Below are positions 59,170 through 64,000 of a stretch of 64,000 nucleotides of DNA, piece after piece. The position numbers were made by a program, and so were the translations under genes. The stretch lies in the NCBI GenBank assembly GCA_024707365.1, contig JANPZV010000005.1:124001-188000 (forward strand), read 5' to 3'. Within the stretch, counting starts at the first letter, position 1, and every line of letters starts with the position of its first letter. A model generated the notes under the pieces. The model did no database searches. It was not told where the DNA came from and saw only the letters and a list, made by a program, of their open reading frames with translations. Source of the DNA: Terricaulis sp. Its GTDB lineage: Bacteria > Pseudomonadota > Alphaproteobacteria > Caulobacterales > Aquidulcibacteraceae.

Positions 59170-60974
59170 CTAATCCCCATCCATCTTCAACGCCGCGATG
59201 AACGCTTCCTGCGGGATCTCCACTTTCCCGAATTGGCGCATGCGCTTTTTGCCTTCTTTCTGCTTATCCAGCAGCTTGCGTTTGCGGGTGGCGTCGCCGC
59301 CGTAGCATTTGGCGGTCACGTCTTTGCGCAGGGCGGAGAGCGTTTCGCGGGCGATGATGCGGCCGCCGATGGCGGCTTGGATCGGGATTTTGAACATGTG
59401 CTGCGGGATCAGCTCTTTGAGCTTTTCCACCATGGAGCGGCCGCGGCTTTCGGCGCGCGCGGCGTGCACCAGCATGGAGAGCGCATCCACCGGCTCATCA
59501 TTGACGAGGATGTTCATCTTCACCAGATCGCCGATGCGGTGATCGATGATCTGATAATCGAAGCTGGCATAGCCTTTTGAAACGCTTTTGAGCCGATCGT
59601 AAAAATCGAACACCACCTCGTTCAGCGGCAGCTCATACACCAGCATCGCGCGGGAGCCGACATAGCTCAGCTCCTTCTGGATGCCGCGCCGATCCTGGCA
59701 CAGCTTGATGATGGAGCCGAGATATTCATCGGGCGTGAGGATGGTGGCTTTGATCCAGGGCTCTTCGATCTCCTTGATATGCACCACATCCGGCAGATCG
59801 GCCGGGTTGTGCAGCTCAATCACCTCGCCCTTGTTCATGTGCACGCGATAGACAACGCTGGGCGCTGTGGCGATGAGATCGAGATCGAACTCGCGGGAGA
59901 GCCGCTCTTGAATGATCTCAAGATGCAGCAAGCCAAGGAAGCCGCAGCGGAAGCCAAAGCCGAGCGCGGCCGAGGTTTCCATCTCGAACGAGAAGCTCGC
60001 ATCATTGAGGCGCAGCTTGCTCATGGCGGCGCGCAGATCTTCAAATTTCGCCGCGTCGGTTGGGAAAAGCCCGCAGAACACGACGGGCTGCGCGGGCTTG
60101 AAGCCTGGCAGCGCTTCTTTGGTTTCCTTGCGATATTCGGTGATGGTGTCGCCCACGCGGGCGTCGGCCACTTCTTTGATCGAGGCGGTGAGCACGCCGA
60201 TCTCGCCGGGGCCAAGCTCGGCCATATCCTGGCGCTTGGGCCGCAGCACGCCGAGCGTATCGACGTTATAATCGGCGCCGGTTTGCATCAGCTTGATGCG
60301 CATGCCCTTCTTGACCACGCCGTCAATCACCCGGAACAGCACGACAACGCCAAGATACGCATCGTACCACGCATCCACCAGCATGGCCTTGAGCGGGGCG
60401 TTGGGATCGCCGGCTTTCGGCGCGGGCAAGCGGCTGACGATGGCTTCCAGCACGTCATCAACGCCGAGGCCGCTTTTGCCGGAGGCGAGGATCGCGTCTG
60501 ACGCATCAAGCCCGATCACATCCTCGATCTGCTGCTTGACCCGATCGGGATCGGCGGCGGGCAGATCGATCTTGTTGATCACCGGCACGATCTCAAGATC
60601 GAGATCGAGCGCTTGATAGACGTTGGCGAGGGTTTGCGCTTCGACCCCTTGGGAAGCGTCCACGATCAGCAGCGCGCCTTCGCAGGCCGCGAGGGAGCGG
60701 GAAACCTCGTAAGCGAAATCGACGTGGCCGGGCGTGTCCATCAGGTTGAGGACGTAGGTTTCCCCGTCCTTGGCCTTGTAATCGAGGCGCACGGTTTGGG
60801 CCTTGATGGTGATGCCGCGCTCCTTCTCGATCTCCATGTTGTCGAGCACCTGCTCGGTCATCTCGCGCGCGGAAAGCCCCCCGTCTGCTGGATCAGGCGG
60901 TCAGAGAGGGTGCTCTTGCCGTGGTCGATATGGGCCACGATGGAGAAATTACGGATGCGGTCGCGGGGCGTCAT
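59170..60974 (-). CDS. lepA: Elongation factor 4 (LepA), one frame slip
   Basis: Ribosome-associated GTPase. G1 [10 protein letters not shown]3 DTPGHVDF, G4 NKIDLP; EF-G-like domains II/III and V follow, then the LepA C-terminal domain ([42 protein letters not shown]). C6 at 60877-60882 on plus should be C7, reading [21 protein letters not shown] at 60974. 601 aa, normal length. Confidence 0.93.
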
Positions 60975-61025
60975 GGGCGCTGCCTATACGAGCCCGGGGG
61001 CCGCGCCAAGCGGGCGCTCTGCCGC

Positions 61026-61589
61026 TCAGCCGGGGGTGAGCGCGAAAAAGGCGGCGTAAAACAAGAGCCAGGCGGCCACGAAGATGGCCAGGATGGTTTT
61101 GCCCCCCAGGCGCGACTGCAAAAACCGGGCGATCAGCGCCGCCCCTGCCCCCACCAGGAGAAAACGCGGCAGCCGGGCGATCACGCTGGCGGCGGCGAAA
61201 GCCCAAAGCGGCGCGCCGGCGGCGGGGGCCAAAATGGCGTAGACTTTATAGGGCGTGCGCGAGAGCGGGCCCGAAAGCGTGGCCGGGAACCAGCCTTGCT
61301 CGGCCATGGCGCGCGCGGCGGCCTCGGCCATGGCGAGGCTGATGGCGGGCACGGCCAGCACAAAGGCGCGGGCGGCCTCGGGATCGCTCTTGGCCCAGAG
61401 ATACATCCCCGCCCCGCCCAGCGCCGCCCCGCACGCGGCCCAAAGCGAAGCAACGCCCGCCGCCCGCGGGCCGCGCTTGACGCCGATATAAGAGAGCAGC
61501 ACGTCCGGCACGATGAAGAACACGCTCGCCTCGGCCACGCCCCAGGCGAAGGCGGCGAGGTTCCGGGCGGGCGGGCGTAACGCTGACAT
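61026..61589 (-). CDS. Hypothetical multi-pass membrane protein (DedA/VTT-like, weak)
   Basis: ~187 aa with about five helices (AFAWGVAEASVFFIVPDVLLSYI, GVASLWAACGAALGGAGMYLW, LLVGAGAALIARFL, AIFVAAWLLFYAAFFAL). The EASVFFIVPDVLL start recalls DedA/VTT proteins but the rest does not fix a family. ATG at 61589. Intact. Confidence 0.5.
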   Translation of the reverse strand: MSALRPPARNLAAFAWGVAEASVFFIVPDVLLSYIGVKRGPRAAGVASLWAACGAALGGAGMYLWAKSDPEAARAFVLAVPAISLAMAEAAARAMAEQGWFPATLSGPLSRTPYKVYAILAPAAGAPLWAFAAASVIARLPRFLLVGAGAALIARFLQSRLGGKTILAIFVAAWLLFYAAFFALTPG

Positions 61590-61703
61590 GCCGCCATTTG
61601 CCGCCGCGCGCGGCCGCGCGCAAACACTCCCTGCTTGAGCGCCTCGATTGCCGCGACGCGCGGGCGCGTCTAAGCCTCGATCAGATAAAAACGGGGAGGC
61701 GGC

Positions 61704-62967
61704 GTGCAATATTGGCAAGGTCTGATCGGCGTCGCCGTGATTTTGGCGATGGCGGTGCTGCTTTCCACCAATCGGCGCGCCATTCGGCTGCGCGTTGTGC
61801 TGGCCGCGCTTGCAGTGCAGGCCGCGCTTGCGGCGCTGGTGCTTTATCTGCCGGCCGGGCGCGCGGCGCTGAGCGCGATGTCAGGCGGGGTGCAGGCGCT
61901 GATTGATTTTTCAGGCGCGGGCATCGCCATGGTGTTCGGCCCGCTGGCAAGCGAGGTGGGCTTTAGCTTCGCCATCAATGTGCTGCCGATCATCATCTTC
62001 TTTTCGGCGCTGATGTCTGTGCTTTACCATATCGGGCTGATGCAGCCTGTGGTGACCTGGGTGGGCGGCGCGCTCCGGCTTTTACTCGGCACGGGCCGCG
62101 TGGAATCGCTGACGGCGGCGGCGAATATTTTCGTCGGCCAAACCGAGGGCGCCGCTGGTGGTGCGCCCGTATCTGCCGCATGTGAGCGGCCCGCAGCTGT
62201 TTGCGATCATGACGGCGGGCATGGCCTCCGTCGCCGGCAGCGTGCTGGCCGCGTACGCGCAGATGGGGATCGACATCAATTACCTGCTGGCCGCCAGCTT
62301 CATGGCCGCGCCGGGCGGGCTGCTGATGGCGAAGATCATCATGCCGGATGCAAAGCTCCCGCCCAAAGCGGCCGAGGCGGAAGATGAAACCGGCGAGACG
62401 CCCTCGCCCGCGCAGATTGGCGCGGAAGCGGAGCCCGAAGAAACGCGGCATGTGAACGTGATCATGGCCGCCGCGCATGGCGCGCAGACGGGGCTGATCC
62501 TCGCCGCCTCGATCGGGGCGATGCTGATTGCGTTTGTTTCGCTGATTGCGCTGATCAATGGCGGCTTGGGCGCGCTGGGCGAATTGATGGGCTTTGAGGG
62601 CGTGACGCTGCAAAGCCTGCTTGGCTTTGTGTTCGCGCCGGTGATGTGGCTGCTGAGCGTGCCATGGGAAGAGGCGCAAGCGGCGGGCGGGGTGTTCGGC
62701 GAAAAGCTGATCCTGAATGAATTTGTCGCCTTCATGCATCTGGGGCAGATGGGCGATACGCTTTCGCCGCGCACCATGGCGATCACCACCTTTGCGCTCT
62801 GCGGCTTCGCCAATTTCAGCTCGATCGGCATTTTGCTGGCGGCGATGAACACGCTGGCGCCGCAGCGCGCGCCGGAGATTGCGCGCTATGGGTTCCACAT
62901 TCTCGCCGCCGCCTCGCTCTCCAATCTGATGAGCGCCGCGCTCGCGAGCTTTTTTGTTACGGGATAA
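61704..62967 (+). CDS. Concentrative nucleoside transporter NupC family, one frame slip
   Basis: ~420-aa CNT transporter. The re-entrant and scaffold motifs (FAINVLPIIIFFSALMSVLY, AANIFVGQTEAPLVVRPYL, ELIFVLT-type region LLGFVFAPVMWLL, LNEFVAF, LCGFANFSSIGI) are characteristic. GGG at 62147-62149 should be GG to give QTEAPLVVRP. GTG start at 61704 preceded by GGGGAGG. First gene of a nucleoside-use operon with iunH and rbsK. Confidence 0.85.
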
Positions 62968-62975
62968 GATCGGCC

Positions 62976-63905
62976 ATGGCCCCTCGCCCCCTCATCATCG
63001 ATTGCGACCCTGGCGTGGATGACGCCGTTGCGCTGCTGCTTGCGTTCTCCGCGCCGGATGCGTTGGAGATCCTTGGGATCACCACTGTCGCCGGCAATGT
63101 GAGCGGCGCGCTGACGGCGCAGAATGCTTGCATCGTGCGCGCCATCGCGGAGCGCGAAGATGTGCCTGTGTTCGCCGGCGCGGATCGGCCTTTGCTGGCG
63201 GAGGCCATGGAAGCCGGGCATTTTCATGGGCGCAACGGGCTGGGCGATTTGGAGTTTCCGGCGCCTGGCAAGGGCGTGGAGCAAGCCGGCGCGGTTGCGT
63301 TTCTTGCAGAGACGCTGCGCGCCGCCGCGCCCGCTTCGATCAGCATCGCCGTTACGGGGCCGCTCACCAATATCGCGCTGGCGCTGCGCGCGGCGCCGGA
63401 TGCGGCGCAAGGCGTGCGCGAGATCGTGCTGATGGGCGGCGCGCGCAGCGAAGGCGGCAACATCACAGCTTCGGCTGAGTTCAACATCTACGCCGATCCG
63501 CATGCGGCGCAGATGGTGTTTGCTTCCGGCTTGCCGATCACAGCGCTTGGCCTTGATGTGACGCACCAGATACGCACCAATCCCGCGCGCATGGCGCGGC
63601 TTGAAGCGCTTGGCGCGGCGCGGGCGCGCGCGGCATGCCAATTCTTGCGCTTTGGCGAGCGGGTGGAGCGCGAGCATGCCGGCCATGACGGCGCGCCGCT
63701 GCATGACCCGGCCGTGATCGCTTATCTGCTGGCGCCGGAGACGTTTGAAACGGCGGCGGCGGAAATCGCGGTGGAAACGGAATCGGCGCTCACGCGCGGG
63801 CACACCGCGGTTGAATTCCGCCTCAGCAAGCCAAGCGCCGCGCGCTGGGGCGTGCGCGCGGATGCGGACGCGGTGTTCGATCTCATCGCGCGGAGGCTGG
63901 CGTGA
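62976..63905 (+). CDS. Inosine-uridine-preferring nucleoside hydrolase
   Basis: 309-aa N-ribohydrolase. The calcium/ribose site DCDPGVDD lies at the N-terminus, with VTGPLTNIALALR, VLMGGA and FNIYADPHAA further on. Releases base and ribose from imported nucleosides. 9 bp after the transporter and overlapping the ribokinase start by 4 bp, so substrate entry, cleavage and ribose phosphorylation are encoded in order. Confidence 0.9.
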   Translation: MAPRPLIIDCDPGVDDAVALLLAFSAPDALEILGITTVAGNVSGALTAQNACIVRAIAEREDVPVFAGADRPLLAEAMEAGHFHGRNGLGDLEFPAPGKGVEQAGAVAFLAETLRAAAPASISIAVTGPLTNIALALRAAPDAAQGVREIVLMGGARSEGGNITASAEFNIYADPHAAQMVFASGLPITALGLDVTHQIRTNPARMARLEALGAARARAACQFLRFGERVEREHAGHDGAPLHDPAVIAYLLAPETFETAAAEIAVETESALTRGHTAVEFRLSKPSAARWGVRADADAVFDLIARRLA

Positions 63906-64000
63906 GCGGCCCGCGCCTCGCCATCGTCGGCTCGATCAATCTTGATCTTGTCGTGCGCGCGGCGCGCTTGCCGCTGGCGGGGGAAACCATTGGCGGGGCC
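63902..64000 (+). CDS. rbsK: Ribokinase, N-terminal part
   Basis: GTG start overlapping the hydrolase stop. LAIVGSINLDLVVRAARLPLAGETIGG is the PfkB-family substrate-binding N-terminus of ribokinase. Cut by the window end after 33 codons. It would phosphorylate the ribose released by the upstream hydrolase. Confidence 0.82.
   Translation, partial: MSGPRLAIVGSINLDLVVRAARLPLAGETIGGA

Overview
The window is 64 kb of GC-rich alphaproteobacterial chromosome. Evidence for the lineage is a divL-type tyrosine 'kinase', a ChvI/ChvG pair with a mannose-type EIIA and HPr, an S-adenosylhomocysteine (SAH) riboswitch in front of ahcY, and ruvCAB-ybgC-tolQRAB-pal-cpoB-tilS-ftsH gene order. A Caulobacterales / Hyphomonadaceae-like organism is my best guess; the family is an inference. 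I found no rRNA, tRNA, CRISPR array, prophage or transposase.

Layout: 1-5 kb holds rlmJ (cut by the edge), a VUT-family membrane protein, a glycine-rich cold-shock-domain protein, an SRPBCC/GyrI-like protein, chorismate mutase and a TIR-transmembrane-OmpA protein. 5-9.3 kb holds uvrC (with a palindromic repeat inside the gene), pgsA, and an ArsR regulator with two SRPBCC (AHSA1-like) proteins. 9.3-17.9 kb is the Tol-Pal envelope block, ftsH-tilS-cpoB-pal-tolB-tolA-tolR-tolQ-ybgC, on the minus strand. 17.9-30.4 kb continues the same ancestral block as ruvB, ruvA and ruvC, but three sets of accessory genes are wedged in: FAD enzyme, DUF4198, metallo-hydrolase, two Rossmann oxidoreductases, HxlR regulator, DUF2200 and a HEPN/AbiU2-like protein between ybgC and ruvB; a lone ketoacyl synthase III between ruvB and ruvA; and a TIR-TM-propeller protein between ruvA and ruvC. 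30.4-38.7 kb holds an M20 peptidase, a lower-GC membrane protein, secA, a parvulin-type lipoprotein and argJ. 38.7-51.3 kb is the cell-cycle/envelope-signalling block divL, ahcY, HPr, EIIA, chvG and chvI, interrupted by TonB-like, cytochrome c, MscS-like, M61 peptidase and metallo-hydrolase genes. 51.4-64 kb holds polA, a RlaP-like nucleotidyltransferase, a DUF3857/transglutaminase protein, an HTH protein, REP repeats, lepA, and a nucleoside-salvage run nupC-iunH-rbsK cut by the window edge.

About 25 genes, including essential ones (ftsH, ahcY, polA, lepA, tolQ, pgsA, divL), are interrupted by single-base frame slips. Most slips sit in short homopolymers, and fixing one base restores the family's normal length. 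I read these as uncorrected sequencing indels, not pseudogenes. Each such gene is annotated over its full reconstructed span with the slip site given.

Most noteworthy: two membrane-anchored TIR proteins with an intact candidate catalytic Glu and a HEPN protein lodged in or near the conserved ruv-tol backbone; two REP doublets with identical 39-nt spacing but different arms and spacers; a palindromic repeat inside uvrC; a collapsed short-chain dehydrogenase remnant; and an apparently leaderless ArsR gene whose operator covers its start codon.
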